From Acidobacteriaceae bacterium (lineage in GTDB: Bacteria > Acidobacteriota > Terriglobia > Terriglobales > Acidobacteriaceae), in assembly GCA_030049955.1 (NCBI GenBank), contig JASIJX010000589.1:1-7312 (forward strand): DNA of 7,312 nucleotides, read 5' to 3'. Positions 6,417 to 7,312 of this stretch are shown here, one piece after another. Position 1 is the stretch's first letter. Each line of letters starts with the position of its first letter. The notes beneath the pieces were generated by a model. The model was not told where the DNA came from, made no database searches, and worked only from the letters and a program-made list of their open reading frames with translations. Position numbers and translations under genes: made by a program.

Positions 6417-7312
6417 TTATGCCTTGGCCGAGGTCAGCGCCCCCAGATCGGCAGCGATCTTCTCGGTCGAGAAGGCTTCGAGGATGTCGCCTTCCTTGAG
6501 GTCGCCGAAGTTGGCGATACCGATGCCGCACTCCATGCCGTTGGTGACTTCGCGTGCGTCATCCTTGAAGCGCTTGAGCGAACCGATCTTGCCTTTGAAG
6601 ATCTGCTCGCCGCCGCGCATCACCTTCACCTCGGCATCGCGGCGGATGACGCCGTCCTGCACGCGGCAACCGGCGATGGTGCCGACTTTGGGGATGCGGA
6701 AGATGTTGAGGACTTCCGCCCGACCCATGTAGTTTTCCTTGAAGGTCGGCTCGAGCAGTCCCATCATGGCGAGGCGAATCTCGTCCTGCAGCTCGTAGAT
6801 GATCGAGTGCAGACGGATATCGACGTTCTCCTGCTGGGCAAGATCGGCGGCCTTGCGCTCGGGGCGCACGTTGAAGCCGATGATGATGGCGTTCGAGGCC
6901 GTGGCCAGCAGCACGTCGCTCTCCGTGATGGAGCCGACGCCGGAGTGGATGACCTTGATACGCACCTTCTCGGTGGACATGCGGACAAGCGAATCGGCCA
7001 GCACTTCTACGGATCCCGTCACGTCGCCCTTGATGATCAACGGCAGGTCTTTAACGCCGGCCTGGCGAATCTGCTCGGCAAGGCCTTCGAGAGAGACGCG
7101 GGAGCTCTTGGCCAACTGCGCCTCTCGCTCCTTCATCTTGCGGTACTGCGCGATGCTCTTGGCCTTGTCGCGGTCGGCGACGACGAGGAAGGTGTCGCCG
7201 GAATCGGGCAGGGCTTCAAGGCCGAGGACTTCGACCGGAGTGGAAGGCGCGGCTTCGGCGATTGTGCGGCCGCGATCGTCGAACATGGCGCGGACCTTGC
7301 CGAAGGTGTTGC
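6417..7312 (-). CDS. infB: Translation initiation factor IF-2, C-terminal part
   Basis: This is the C-terminal part (about 297 residues) of the GTPase that brings fMet-tRNA to the 30S subunit and promotes subunit joining. The GTPase (G) domain and the N-terminus lie beyond the right edge. The visible part begins with NTFGKVRAMFDDRG, in the beta-barrel domain that follows the G domain. It then has the IF-2 alpha/beta domain (LPLIIKGDVTGSVEVL, then HSGVGSITESDVLLA and ASNAIIIGFNVRP), the long linker helix (DEIRLAMMGLLEP), and the C-terminal barrel (GRAEVLNIFRIPKVGTIAGCRV through GDLKEGDILEAF). The two Cys of the fMet-binding barrel are kept, in AGCRV (codon 6666-6668) and MECGI (codon 6528-6530). 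The frame is open to the window edge upstream of the Met at 7286, so that Met is internal. A hairpin terminator follows directly. No rbfA lies next to it on this side. Confidence 0.97.
   Translation of the reverse strand, partial: NTFGKVRAMFDDRGRTIAEAAPSTPVEVLGLEALPDSGDTFLVVADRDKAKSIAQYRKMKEREAQLAKSSRVSLEGLAEQIRQAGVKDLPLIIKGDVTGSVEVLADSLVRMSTEKVRIKVIHSGVGSITESDVLLATASNAIIIGFNVRPERKAADLAQQENVDIRLHSIIYELQDEIRLAMMGLLEPTFKENYMGRAEVLNIFRIPKVGTIAGCRVQDGVIRRDAEVKVMRGGEQIFKGKIGSLKRFKDDAREVTNGMECGIGIANFGDLKEGDILEAFSTEKIAADLGALTSAKA

Overview
The window reads as a stretch of GC-rich bacterial chromosome. My best guess is an acidobacterium (class Terriglobia). This is an inference from the compact, high-GC genes, the gene families present and a pair of GGGCT(g/a)AAGCCC palindromes of a kind I associate with acidobacterial intergenic DNA. 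No rRNA, tRNA or species-specific marker is present to settle it. I see no mobile element, CRISPR array, prophage gene or recognisable defence system.

Left part (1-1149, minus strand): the first two thirds of a processive family-2 glycosyltransferase (cellulose synthase/CslA-like) with all four catalytic motifs. One base appears to be missing just after the QxxRW motif. The rest of the gene, including the following membrane helix, continues in another frame and runs off the left edge. A gene-free stretch of about 750 bases follows (1150-1898), more AT-rich than the genes in places. It separates this gene from the divergent acyl-CoA dehydrogenase gene and should hold both promoters. It contains an 8-bp inverted repeat around 1759-1795.

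Middle (1899-3734, plus strand): a complete 611-residue acyl-CoA dehydrogenase with the long VLCAD/ACAD9-type C-terminal extension, which should carry out the first oxidation step of fatty-acid beta-oxidation. It converges with the minus-strand genes to its right. The 183-base gap between them holds two REP-like palindromes.

Right part (3918-6227, minus strand): three co-oriented genes in transcription order: a phospholipase D-family phosphodiesterase with two HKD motifs, a secreted DUF1080 (3-keto-disaccharide hydrolase-like) protein, and a DJ-1/PfpI-family protein. The gaps of 42 and 81 bases would allow one transcript, but no shared pathway is evident. At the far right (6417-7312) is the C-terminal part of translation initiation factor IF-2, followed by a strong hairpin with A/T tracts on both sides that should end its transcript.

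Most of the window is ordinary housekeeping and metabolic sequence. The observations most worth checking are the glycosyltransferase frameshift, the palindromic repeat pair and the long intergenic region with its inverted repeat.
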